The translations under genes and the position numbers were made by a program. The notes under the pieces were generated by a model. The model ran no database searches. It was given only the letters and a program-made list of their open reading frames with translations, and had not been told where the DNA came from. Positions 26,501 to 37,624 of a stretch of 64,000 nt of DNA are shown here, piece by piece (the stretch's first letter is position 1; each line of letters opens with the position of its first letter). Origin of the DNA: Siphonodentalium dalli (taxonomy: Eukaryota; Mollusca; Scaphopoda; Gadilida; Siphonodentaliidae); NCBI GenBank assembly GCA_032622095.1, contig CP136064.1, positions 128,637,605 to 128,701,604 on the forward strand, in the 5' to 3' direction.

Positions 26501-27770
26501 TATCGAGTCAGTGGTGGACTTGTATCGAGTCAAGGGTAGACTTGTATCGAGTCAGGGTAGACATATATCGAGTCAGGTAGACATATATCGAGTCAGGGGT
26601 AGACTTGTATCGAGTAAGGGTAGACATATAGTCATATATCGAGTCAGGATAGACATATATCTAGTCAGGTAGACATATATTGAGTCAGGGGTAGACATAT
26701 ATCGAGTCAGGGGTAGACTTGTATCGAGTCAGGGTAGACTTGTATCGAGTCAGGGGTAGACTTGTATCGAGTCAGGGTAGACATATATCGAGTCAGGGGT
26801 AGACTTGTATCGAGTCAGGGTAGACTTGTATCTAGTCAGGGGTAGACTTGTATCGAGTCGGGGGTAGACTTGTATTGAGTCAGGGTAAACATATATCGAT
26901 TCAGGGTAGACATATATCGAGTCAGGTAGAGATATATCGAGTCAGGTAGACATATATCGAGTCAGGGTAGACATATATCGAGTCAGGGGTAGACATATAT
27001 ATCGAGTCAGGGGTAGACATATATCGAGTCAGTGGTAGACATATATCGAGTCAGTGGTAGACATATATCTAGCCAGTGGTAGACATATATCGAGTCAGTG
27101 GTAGACATATATCGAGTCAGGGGTAGACATATATCGAGTCAGGGGTAGACATATATCGAGTCAGGGGAAGACATATATCGAGTCAGGGGTAGACATATAT
27201 CGAGTCAGGAGTAGACATATATCGAGTCAGGGGTAGACATGTATCGAGTCAGGGGTAAACATATATCGAGTCAGGGTAGACATATATCGAGTCAGGGGTA
27301 GACATGTATCGAGTCAGGGATAGACATATATCTAGTCAGAGGCAGACATATATCGAGTCAGTGGTAGACATGTATCGAGTCAGGGGTAGACTTGTATCGA
27401 GTCAGGGGTAGACATATATCGAGTCAGGGGTAGACATATATCAAGTCAGGTAGACATATATCGAGTCAGGGGTAGACTTGTATCGAGTCAGGGTAGACAT
27501 ATATCGAGTCAGGGGTAGACATATATCGAGTCAGGTAGACATATATCGAGTCAGGGGTAGACATATATCGAGTCACGTAGACATATATCGAGTCAGGGGT
27601 AGACACATATCGAGTCAGGGGTAGACATATATCGAGTCAGTGGTAGACATATATCGAGTCAGGGTAGACATATATCGAGTCAGAGGTAGACATATATTTA
27701 GTCAGGGGTAGACATATCTAGTCAGGGGTAGACATATCTAGTCAGAGGTAGACATATATCGAGTCAGGGG
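23520..27770. repeat. Right higher-order repeat domain, ~1.4-kb period, three copies
   Basis: The marker TATCATGTTAGGG occurs at 23631, 25036 and 26462, and AGACATATAGTCATATATCG at 23791, 25197 and 26622. Both give offsets of about 1405 and 1425. A further block at 25891 recurs at 27361 (offset 1470). These markers are absent from the left domain, so the two halves amplified independently. Confidence 0.8.
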
Positions 27771-28876
27771 TAGACTTGTATCGAGTCAGGGTAGACATAT
27801 ATCGAGTCATTTAGACATATATCGAGTCAGTGGTAGACATACATCGAGTCAGGGTAGACATATATCGAGTCAGGGGTAGACATATATCTAGTCAGGGGTA
27901 GACATACATCGAGTCAGGGTAGACATATATCGAGTCAGGGGTAGACATATATCTAGTCAGGGGTAGACATATATCTAGTCAGGGTGACATATCTAGTCAG
28001 GGGTAGACATATATCGAGTCAGGGGTAGACTTGTATCGAGTCAGGGTAGACATATATCGAGTCAGGTAGACATATATCGAGTCAGTGGTAGACATATATC
28101 GAGTCAGGGTAGACATATATCGAGTCAGGTAGACATATATCGAGTCAGGTAGACATATATCGAGTCAGGGTAGACATATATCGAGTCAGGGGTAGATATA
28201 TATCGAGTCAGGGGTAGACATATATCGAGTCAGGGGTAGACATATATATCGAGTCAGGTAGACATATATCGAGTCAGGGGTAGACATATATCGAGTCAGG
28301 GGTAGACATATATATCGAGTCAGCTAGACATATATCTAGTCAGGGGTAGACATATATATAGTCAGGGATAGACATATCTAGTCAGGGGTAGACATATATC
28401 GAGTCAGGGGTAGACATATATCGAGTCAAGGGTAGACATATATCGAGTCAGGGGTAGACATATATCGAGTCATGGGTAGACATATATCGAGTCAGGGGTA
28501 AACATATATCGAGTCAGGGGTAGACATATATCGAGACAGGGGGTAGGCATGTATCGAGTCAGGGTAGACATATATCGAGTCAGGTAGACATATATCGAGT
28601 CAGGGGTAGACATATATCGAATCATGAGTAGACATATCGAGTCATGGGTAGACATATATCGAGTCATGGATAGACATATATCGAGTCAGGGGTATACATA
28701 TATCGAGTCAGGGGTAGACATATATCGAGTCAGGGGTAGACATATATCTAATCATGGGTAGACATATATCGAGCCATGGGTAGACATATATCGAGCCATG
28801 GGTAGACATATATCGAGTCAGGGGTAGACATATATCGAGTCAGGGGTAGACATATATCGAGTCAGGTGTAGACATA

Positions 28877-29640
28877 TTCATGTTAAGTTATTCTTATCAG
28901 CTCGAAAACAGAGATACGATTTACTGTAAGTTTTTTGCATAGCGACGAACGCTACATCGAAAATGAATACACAAGACGATCGATGTAATCAACTCAAATG
29001 CATTGTTCCCGGTCATTTGTAATAAATCGCCCCTCATAACTGGGAAGTTGACGCCGAATCGAGTCACAAGATGACGAGATCGGAAAGAATAAAACGTTGC
29101 GAACTTGGTGGTTCCAGTAGATGATTTATCGTGGGAAAACGGGCAAACCAAGCATTCGTTGCATTAGGCAATTATCGAGGACACATTAGCACATTCAATG
29201 TGCAACTTCAGTCAACCTTGGGAAAGTTCATAGAAACGAGTTCTGTGCAAATTTCCGATGCAATATAAAAGAATGCATCTTCGCTGTTTTCGGTTGGGAA
29301 TTATCAAGAGAACATGGCCTATGCTATTTTCAATATGAAGACTGGGAGGAAATTGGCTCGAATAATTAACAAGGTGATTAATTTACACCTGGGAATTGTC
29401 ATCAGTTTCATAATCGCAAACGAGGTCCAAATACATGGATTCAGTGAATTTCACTTGGCAAGTTGACGACCGTCAAAAGTGCCAATTCTATTGTTGGGAA
29501 TCTGATCGATTCTTGATCGTCTGAACAAGTCTTCAGCTTGGTCAATCTACCATTGGCTGATTTCGGTACCTTCTCCCCACCAGTCCAATTTAATTAATTT
29601 GGTCGAGAAAGTGAAAAAACCCAGGCGTCAGACCTGCATT
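28877..29640. other. Spacer after the satellite, no gene seen
   Basis: Ordinary-complexity sequence with an abrupt boundary to the satellite. Only a chance-length open frame is present on the minus strand (about 28921-29151). Confidence 0.4.
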
Positions 29641-30340
29641 ACGTTAACGGCAGGATCACTCGGGTTCTGACCGCCGGCTGGACAAGACGTATCGGATTGA
29701 TCGCTCCATATTACTTCACCCGCTTGGCGATTGGATTACTGACCTCAGCGGATTATGGATTCCACTATAGTCGCCGCTCAGGTCAGACTCGTGCTTAGAT
29801 CGCTCAATGTAGATCACTGCCTGACCTGGACCAGCACGGTCCTTTTCGGGACTCTCTGTTGGCTGCAACCCGGGGGATGCTGGGGTCCACCAGCAACCCA
29901 CCACCAACCAGATGTAGAAGAAAAGAAGCGGAATAAGAATCCAGCACACCGTCGTTGGGACACCAAAAGAAGGGCCAAGTGGAAACAGAGCCACCCCTGC
30001 CACGGAATTCAACATTAGGATGGAGTCACCGTCACCACCACATAGTCCACCAGGGGCGGACGAGGACGGACGACCCGATGCCGTCCCGGAGACGCCGAGA
30101 TACCACGAAAGGCCGGCGACCCCCCAGGAAGGATGGTGCCTATTACGGGGTCGCCTGCGTAAAGAACTCTTGGATGGTCTTAAAAAAGGAAAAGAAAATT
30201 ACATCGACACCGAAGCAGATCATTGAGGGCAGCTTTTACAAGGGAGCTGATGCAGGCGACCCCTACCACACCAAATTCAGATATGCCGGGAGAGAAAACG
30301 AAGTCATCAAATACAGATACACTATCGCCCTGCGCCATCA
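29641..30340 (+). pseudogene. GC-rich coding-like relic, possibly retroelement gag
   Basis: This 700-bp stretch is clearly GC-richer than its neighbours and has long open frames in all three plus-strand phases, none complete. One phase gives a basic patch, KKRNKNPAHRRWDTKRRAKW, near 29910-29975. It resembles the KxPxRxRRDxxR patch I associate with ORF1/gag-like proteins of invertebrate retroelements. A second phase is rich in Pro, Ser and Asp, and the third ends in a Tyr/Lys-rich stretch up to the insertion at 30341. The frames would have to be joined by frameshifts, so it is a decayed gene if it is one. No zinc knuckle, protease or polymerase motif is visible. A minus-strand frame of 99 codons overlaps and cannot be strictly excluded. 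Family assignment is a weak inference. Confidence 0.35.
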
Positions 30341-31723
30341 GGCCCGTTCCAAACGACGGATTTTTGTCGACTCGAATCTAATTGTATTAAATCCGTCGGT
30401 GATGCTTCTGCGGTCGATTTTGTTACAGACGGACGCATTTTTGTCGCGTCGTATCTAATACATCGGTAGATTTATTTAAAGGTGGATTCCCGGTTACCGC
30501 CAATAATGGTCACGCGTAGATATAGATGCCTATATATACCGGTATATGGTATACATATATATACTAAAATACAGTATAATATATACAGCGCGAATATATA
30601 TGTTCATGTATATGAGGATGTATATAGTACATACAGATATATAATATACTATAATAGGAGCTACAAATAAATGTTATATCGTGCAACAAATTGCAATCTA
30701 TGTGCATAACATGCATGTAAATACCGGTATCCAAGAATTATTATAAATCAGAGACTACCACCCATACCCCTTATAATAAGGAATACCGGAATATATTAAT
30801 TATTATAAATCATAGGCTGACACCCTATATCCTTTATAATAAGGAATACCGGTATATATTAATTATTATAAATCATAGGCTACTATCCCTACCCCTCATA
30901 ATAAGTAATACCGGTTTATATGAATTATTATAAATCTGAGGCTACCACTCTGCCCATTATAATAAGGAATACCGGAATATATGAATTATTATAAGTAAGA
31001 GGTTACCACCCATATACCCCTCATAACAAGTAATGCCGGTATATATGAATTATTATAAATCAGTGGTACCACCCATACCCATTATAATAAGTAATACCGG
31101 TATATATTAATTATTATATATCAGAGACTACCACCCCTATCCCTTACAATAAAGAATATCGGTATATATGAATTATTATAAATCAGTTGCTACAACCCAT
31201 ATCCCTTATACCGGTATATATGAATTATTATAAATCGGTGATACTATATCCATTATAAGATGTGAGTCAGTGACATGCCATGTTCGTTGAGAAATCAAAC
31301 TACCAAAATAATTACAATTTTCACAATGTTACCTAAGCAATTCTTATAGATATATCTTTTTTTTTAACAAAGAGAGCGTGCGACAAATGACGTCATGTGG
31401 GTATTTCCGCAGTTAAGGGGAACTCCCTCATTGTTATACCATCATCATATCATTATAATATCATTTGCATTCGTTATTCGGCAACTTTCGGCTCTTCTCG
31501 TCACATGTATTAGATTCGAGTCGACAAAAATCCGTCGTTTGAAACCAAGACGGATTTCAGACGCATCACCGACGAAGATTCGTCTGAATTGGACGGCGAT
31601 TCGTCTGTGGTGCGTCTGACACGGATCTAATTGTTTAAAAGGTCGCATTTTAGACGCATTTAATACAATTGTGGGTCTGGTATTAGATTCGAGTCGACAA
31701 AAATCCGTCGTTTGGAACGGGCC
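30341..31723. mobile_element. 1383-bp non-autonomous DNA transposon with perfect 42-bp TIRs
   Basis: The first 42 bases (GGCCCGTTCCAAACGACGGA onward, to 30382) and the last 42 (31682-31723) are perfect inverted repeats. A third partial copy of the inner TIR lies at 31510-31545. The ends are flanked by TCA on both sides (30338-30340, 31724-31726), consistent with a 3-bp target-site duplication. Three-base duplications and GGGCCCGTTT-like ends are known from PIF/Harbinger elements, but their duplication is usually TWA, so the superfamily is only a guess. The interior is a tandem repeat with no transposase. It interrupts the GC-rich relic at 29641-30340. Confidence 0.8.
30720..31255. repeat. ~63-bp tandem repeat inside the TIR element
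   Basis: Seven to eight diverged units share AATTATTATAAATC, a CTACCACCCATA-like block, CCTTATAATAAGGAATA and CCGGTATATAT. TTATAATAAGG and CCGGTATAT are the most conserved parts. Confidence 0.85.
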
Positions 31724-31996
31724 TCAAGCAGCATTCCTCCTCCCGACGAATCGATTCCACCACCATTCCAAGAGACGAAACAAAAAAAATACTATTAATT
31801 TGTTATGTATTTGAATGTCGTTTTTTTCTTTTGCCGAATTAAAGGCCAAAATATGAAGGTGAATGGAAGGGTCTATCGGCCCTTTCGACCATCCCTGGGT
31901 TAGCGCCCAAACACTATAATAAGCATAACGGCAGTTGGAGTTGGGCCGGATCCCCAACATAAGCAGCTGGTCGAAGCTCTCCAACCCAAGATAGGT

Positions 31997-32297
31997 TATC
32001 AATATTCAAAGAAGACGAGTTGGTAAAGATTGAGTAACCACATTGTTATTCAAAGAAGCCGATTGGTGCAGATTCAGTAACCACTGGGTTATTCAAAGAA
32101 GACGGTTGAAAAATATTGAGTGAACACAGAGTTATTCAAGGAAGAAGGTTGTGGAAGATTCAGTAACCACTGGGTTATTCAAAGAAGACGGTTGAGGAAG
32201 ATTGAGTAACCACTGTGTTATTCAAAGAAGACGATTTGGGGAGATTGAGTAACCACATATATAGTTATTCAAAGAAGACGAGTTTGAGTGAGCACAG
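31997..32297. repeat. ~43-bp tandem repeat, about seven units
   Basis: Units contain TTATTCAAAGAAGACG and GATTGAGTAACCAC, with starts near 32002, 32049, 32091, 32135, 32177, 32221 and 32268. Spacing is 42-47 bases and divergence is moderate. Confidence 0.85.
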
Positions 32298-32570
32298 ATA
32301 TTATATCGCCGTTTGTGATAATGAGTGAGCAAGGTGATATCGCGTCATGCATGACCAATGAAAGTAAGTTAAGCTGTAACTATTGGTACATTATCATAAA
32401 GCGTGTGGTATCATTTCAAGCCAAAATATTTGAGTGGTGTTATGGATTGACGTTTAAACAATAGAAAGATATGCCTATGGTGCAAATGTATAGGTGAGAA
32501 CCAGCTATCTATTTAATGAATTAACATCATGCAGATTATAGAAAATTTGTCTTGCAGTTGTGTGAAGTTA
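32298..32570. other. Spacer between tandem repeats
   Basis: No gene or repeat recognised. Confidence 0.35.
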
Positions 32571-33860
32571 GTTCGAAAATTTCTAAGTGGCGAATATCGA
32601 ATGAATATCTGTCAGTTGGATATTTGCTATTCGATATTCAAAACTCATGACCCTGCCCATGACTGGACTTGTAGGTTGACATGTGCAGTTCTCATATGGA
32701 AGCGATTATAACTGTAAAATTTCATGTAAAGTGGTCAGTTAGTACAGCCTACGCTCTGTTTAGCTATGCTATGTAAGTGCAAATTTTCTAAGTCAATCTA
32801 TTGTCTGGAAAACAGGAAAAGCGCGGAATTTCCCCACGAGTTTCAGTGGGATAGAACTAATTGGACTCATGGCGCACCACTCACGTGAAAAACGAAAATT
32901 TATTGTTTTAAAATTTTCTAAGTGGCGAATATCGAATGCATGTCTGTCAGTTGGATATTTGCTATTCGATATTCAAAACGCAGGACCCTGACCATGTCTG
33001 GACTTGTAGATTGGCATGCACATGTGTAATTGTCATATGGGAGTGACTATAGTTGTCAAATTTCAGCTCAATGGGTCAGTGCTCTATATAGCTGTCATGT
33101 AAGTGCAAATGTTCTAAGTCCAGCTATTGTCTGGAAAACAGGAACAGAATTTCGGACGACGTTTCAGTGGGAGAGCACGAATTGGACTCGTGGCGCACCC
33201 CTCCCGCGAAAAACAAAAATATATATTTTTTGAAATTTTCTATCGAATACCGAACGTCGAACTAACTTCACGCGAATCTCGAATGAATATCGAACGTGAA
33301 TTGTCAAATTTTAGCACAATAAATGGATTTTTTTTAAAGTTTGAGAGCACGAATTAAGTCTCCTAGTGCAAACAATTTGTCTCGAATTCTTTTTTCAATT
33401 TGTTAGCCAAAATGTTCAAAGTACAGCTATGGTATTCGATATTCAAAACGCATGACCCTGACCATGTCTGGACTTGTAGATTGGATGGGGGAGCACGAAT
33501 TGGACTCATGGCGCACCCCTCACGCATAAAACGAAAATTTATTTTTTTGCGAATGTCTGTCAATTGGGTATTCGCTGTTCGATATTCAAAACTCCATGAC
33601 CCTGACCATGCATTGACTTGTAGTTTGTCATGTACAATTCCCACATGGGAGTGACTGCAATTATCAAAATTCAGCTCAATCGGTCAGTTAGGACAGCCTG
33701 GGCTCTCTATGTGTAAGCACGCATGAAACAAAAATTCATATTGTTTTTATTTTCTAAGTGGCGAATATAGGATATCGAATGTCGATCGTCGAACTAACTT
33801 CACGCGAATATCTATGAATATCGAATGATAACCGTCAAGCTAACTCCACACACCTGCATA
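32571..33860. repeat. ~340-bp tandem repeat, three or more diverged units
   Basis: The block AAATTTTCTAAGTGGCGAAT, GTCTGTCAGTTGGATATT, GCTATTCGATATTCAAAA, GACC.TG.CCATG.CTGGACTTG recurs from about 32572 and 32912. Truncated or rearranged units lie near 33234, 33430, 33545 and 33750. Open frames of 60-90 codons on both strands follow the repeat and are not supported as genes. Confidence 0.8.
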
Positions 33861-34724
33861 TTGCATGGTCTGTACAGGCACATGTAGCTAAATCGTGAAT
33901 GTTTAGTTTCGTTAAACAATAATTAACATAAGTCATTGTATCTTTGAAACGCACCTATAATCTATACATAAATAGCTTTATTGCCATTATAGACTACGCA
34001 CATACTGTGTCATTTGATCACGATCATAGTGTATTTGAAAATTTCATATGTTATTTTATACTTGTATAGTATATAGTACGTACACACGTTTGTGTTAGTC
34101 AATTAGGTTGAAATTGCGAACATTCGAGCTGTGTTATAGATGTTGGTTTCGGAAAGCAGGTTTCCATCGTTTCCCCCAAAGAGGTTTTTCGGTGGTTTTT
34201 GCACCCCGTGTGTGCACGGGGTAGAATATGCCTACCGCCCCACTGCGAGGGGTACATGTCCCCTAATGTGATACCGTTTGCCGTGAGGTGCATCCCGTGA
34301 GGTGTGGCGTATGAGTCCTGGATGTACTAGGGCGGGCGTATCACGCGAGACATCGACCTGCGGATGATCCTCTTTGATCCTACATCTCTTCAAGACGGTG
34401 GTTGAGTTGACCAGCTTAATCAAGCGGCTAGTCCCGCCCCTCCACATTGTTTCAGATTAAATGTGTGTGATATGTTCAATTGCTCATCTGATGTTTGAAG
34501 TATTGTTTTCTGGGTTTTTTTCACGTGTGATGTTCTGTTCACTACTGTCTTTTGTGCTCGTCCTGATGATTGTTGAGTGTTGAATCATGTATTGTTCACG
34601 ATTGTCCCAACGTGGAGCGGTACCGGGAGGCTGCTATATGCAGTGGCTAAATGGGTCACCGCTCCAGCTATGTCCCAGTCTTTGGCCCGAACATATTTAG
34701 AAAGGTATAGTCCACGGCGCCTAC

Positions 34725-35768
34725 TTGGCTAGTTGTCAATTTTTTGCTTTTCGTATGGCAACTCAAATAAAAAAACAACGTAAGAATGATGACTCACAAA
34801 GTTCCAATGATGTCGTGGTATTCCCTCAGTACTTGGTTATTGGCTTTGACCCAAACGTGAAAAGACCTTCTTTCTTTGTCATTGATAAAACGCTGCAAAC
34901 CATTGCTGTTCAATTTAAATCTGTTCAAAGAAAGTTCAATCTGATGCTCTGCTGCAGTTAATAGCTGTTGCACAGACACCAGTGTTGGGTACTCATAACA
35001 AGACATTGAATAGTCGCTTAGCTGTGTTCCGGACCCGCGATATAGCTGGTTCTTCGGAATTAGAAATATTAGCGGAGTTGGCAACACAGGGAGTTACAGA
35101 AAAGATTTCAAAGGCTGTTGATGGACTAAAAGTTCCGCTGAATAGTTAACTTCTGACCTTCAACCGGTACAAACATCCACGGACATTGAAGGTTGGGTAT
35201 ATAAAGATGTATTTAAGCACATTTGTTACAAACCCATTGCGTTGTTTTAAATGTCAGGGGTATGGTCATGAGTATTGTAAAAGTAAAGAGACCATAAGCG
35301 CACAATGTTCTGTTTCTGGTCATGATCATAAGGATTGTACGAATCTTAATTGTTTTCAAACTGTTAAGGTTCGCATGCTGCAATAGATCGTTATGTCCCA
35401 TTTGGGACTATTAATTCAAGATTCAACGATGTAAAGCTAAGAAGCATCTGTCATATATAAATGCTAAGAAAATAGTTGGTCGTCGGCCATCCATTCCACA
35501 TGTCTAATACTCAGCAGTCGTGACTACAAAAAAGTGTGTTGATGCCAGCACTCAGACACAGAGTCACAAACTAGCAATACAAGTTGAGGCGACTGATATC
35601 ATTCCTGTTTCAGAACCTGAAGCGCATGTTCTGGATATAGCTTCTGCCGTTGAGAGATTCCCTTCGAAACAATTTATGCAAGTTGATCCTATTGTTCCAA
35701 AAAGAAAATCGCATGTTGCTTGGAAACAAAGATCGCCAAAGTCACTCAAACGTTTCGACTTTATTTGA
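34725..35768 (+). pseudogene. LINE ORF1 relic with zinc-knuckle region (Nimb/I-like)
   Basis: A first frame (34725-34961) contains NDVVVFPQYLVIGFD. The sequence then shifts phase and passes stops before NPLRCFKCQGYGHEYC at about 35231-35280, followed by CSVSGHDHKDC. In I, Nimb and jockey-type LINEs ORF1 carries two or three CCHC knuckles beginning with a 'NPLRCFKCQ.FGH' string; here the Cys/His spacing is broken in the first knuckle and a Cys is missing in the second. A third open piece (35520-35768) starts with TTKKCVDASTQTQSH, a stretch typical of the region after the knuckles in such proteins. The role would be RNA binding in the retrotransposition particle, but several frameshifts and stops make this copy non-functional. 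Clade naming is from memory. Confidence 0.65.
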
Positions 35769-36039
35769 GCTTTCAAAATTTGACCACATGATTAATGACA
35801 AAACAGTTAACTCTCAAAGACAAGAAACGGTATTTGTGCATCGAGGTTATATGATTGCACACTAGACAGTTCTTGAATTTATATTCCTGACTCCAATGTG
35901 AAACATTCCTCTTGGGTGCTTTTATTTGTACATAGCTGATCATTGCATTGTTTTAATCTAATCCACTGTCTGATTTATCTACACAGTTGCGATCTTTTTT
36001 ATACCTGATTCTGTTCTTGGTCGTGATATGATCCAGCTA

Positions 36040-36084
36040 CTAAAACGACATTAAACCCTCAATAAAGAAATCGATCAATCAATC
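36040..36084 (+). repeat. LINE 3' tail with (ATCA)n
   Basis: AACGACATTAAAC is followed by AATAAAGAAATCGATCAATCAATC. Short tandem repeats at the 3' end are typical of CR1- and I-group LINEs that use 3'-end pairing in target-primed reverse transcription. Confidence 0.7.
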
Positions 36085-36087
36085 GGT

Positions 36088-37624
36088 GTTTTTTGCTGAC
36101 CGCCTGAACAGAAATCGTAGGGTGTAATTACTTGTAATTGAAGACGTGCCTGTCGCTTTTAAAACTTGTAAGCATGTATACCAATGGCGGGGCTTGATGC
36201 ATGATAGTGGTGTCATTATTGGAGAATTGAGAATACTGTAAGCAATATCATACCATAATATATTTAGGCTGAAATTTCTTAGGCCTATTTCTGAGAGGCT
36301 AACGCATAAAAAAGTGCAAGGAGTGGGTGGTCGCGTAGCTGAAATGATTTTGTGGACCCTGTCTCTGCAAATGTTTTCAGCAGCCCCCATCCCCGGTTAA
36401 ATACGAACTCCGTGGCTTAGTTATATTGCATGGGAACAGACACTTTACAGGCTATCCTATGAAATTGCACAAGTACTTGAACGACATGCTCGCTGATCAC
36501 ATAATAAAATGGGATCTCAATCTCGTGGCTATTATCAAAGGCAACGCACAATCGGTTCTCGTGGGAATAAAAGCGTGATGTGGTCATTATTATTTTTTCA
36601 ACGCCAACCGTTGCAATTTATTCTAAAAGTTAGCACGCAAATGTTTTGAAATAGGAGTAATCGAGCATGAAATCTTCATTCCGTGCACAAGAGGTTTTCA
36701 TTAAAATTCACAGCGGATTATAAACCCCCAATTGCTCCAGGAGCTCGCGATCGGACTCGTGATTTCGGTCTGGTTGAACTAATTTGTGAATCTTGTACGT
36801 GAGAGCAATTCGTTCTCATGACACACGGCTTTTCGAATTAACCGTGGAGGACCATCGCGCAATGGTCGCCAGTATCCCTTCGGTGATTATCGGGTAGGAC
36901 CGTATAATTAATACATGCGATGTACATGTGCACAGAACCATTCATTCATTCATAGCCCAGTCATCAGTCACACTGTGATATGTACGAGCAAACCATATGA
37001 ATGTTTTTTAATTCCAAACTCAACCAGATGTATGGATATAGAAGGAGTAGTTTGCACTCGTTGGTACCCCCACCCCCTCGACAATCTTACGGCTAAGAAG
37101 ACTTATCTCTTCCAACAACTTTCTGTACATGCAAATGTATGGGTATATAAAATAATACTTTTGAGACGGAGAGAGTACCAACCAACAACAACTTCTGACA
37201 TAAGGAAATACATGATTCGCTGTCCCGGTGGGGGGGGGGGGGGGGGGGTGATTGGGGCTGATACAAAGTGCATACACTTGATTTATTTGTTTTTCAAATG
37301 TTGGGATGCACCCACCCTTCCGTGTAATTTTTACCCATTAACCCCTTGATGCCACTCCTATACATCTCCAAATTCAGTCCATTTATGCGTCCGCCTCCTA
37401 TTCCAAGCCATTTCTTTATTAACTGCAATTATTGTTACTTCCTATTTAATTAAAACAAAGAACTGCTAACGATTGCAAATTGACTCACTGTTTCAATGAC
37501 GAGTATCTGCTCAATTTACAGAAATTTAGACCTCTAAGTCTATATGGTTAGCAATAATTTGCTAGCTATAAATATAACAATATATATAACACAACATAAA
37601 TCACTGTGTACGTCTGTTTAATTG
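36088..37624. other. Spacer with a 19-base G run
   Basis: No gene is supported. The longest frame (about 36915-37349, plus) crosses the G run at 37230-37248 and codes for polyglycine there. TTTAATTG at 37617-37624 is the left target-site duplication of the next element. Confidence 0.4.

Larger units (their letters stand above)
13978..28876. repeat. 14.9-kb satellite with 20-24 bp unit
   Basis: The array is uninterrupted for about 14.9 kb, roughly 680-690 units. The modal unit is GTAGACATATATCG followed by AGTCAGGG (22 bp). Variants differ mainly in the G run (two, three or four G, giving 20-22 bp), an extra AT in the ATATAT core (24 bp), ATATATCG versus TTGTATCG, and AGTCAGGG versus AGTCAGTG, AGTCATGG or CTAGTC. 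Nearly every unit keeps one TCGA. Variant order is not random: long blocks recur, giving the higher-order repeats listed separately. Open frames of 60-100 codons on the minus strand (peptides such as TRYMSTPDSIYV) are by-products of the period. No CRISPR, telomeric or coding interpretation fits. Confidence 0.98.
34100..36087 (+). mobile_element. Internally deleted LINE (ORF1 plus 3' tail, no ORF2)
   Basis: A GC-richer 5' leader (about 34130-34720) is followed by a decayed ORF1 (34725-35768) and then, within about 270 bases, by a 3' end with AACGACATTAAAC and (ATCA)n at 36040-36084. An autonomous element of this type would carry a roughly 3-kb ORF2 between them, which is absent. The copy therefore looks like a 'half-LINE', either one deleted copy or a non-autonomous family. 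Exact 5' end and target-site duplication were not found. Confidence 0.65.

Noticed and set aside
13978..28876. CRISPR array
   Set aside because: There are no unique spacers: the 20-24 bp units are contiguous, and the sequence context is eukaryotic.
29716..30015. Minus-strand hydrophobic protein of 99 codons
   Set aside because: It overlaps the GC-rich relic, has no partner motif, and its open length is explained by GC content.
36915..37349. 144-codon plus-strand protein
   Set aside because: It depends on a 19-base G run giving polyglycine and shows no domain.
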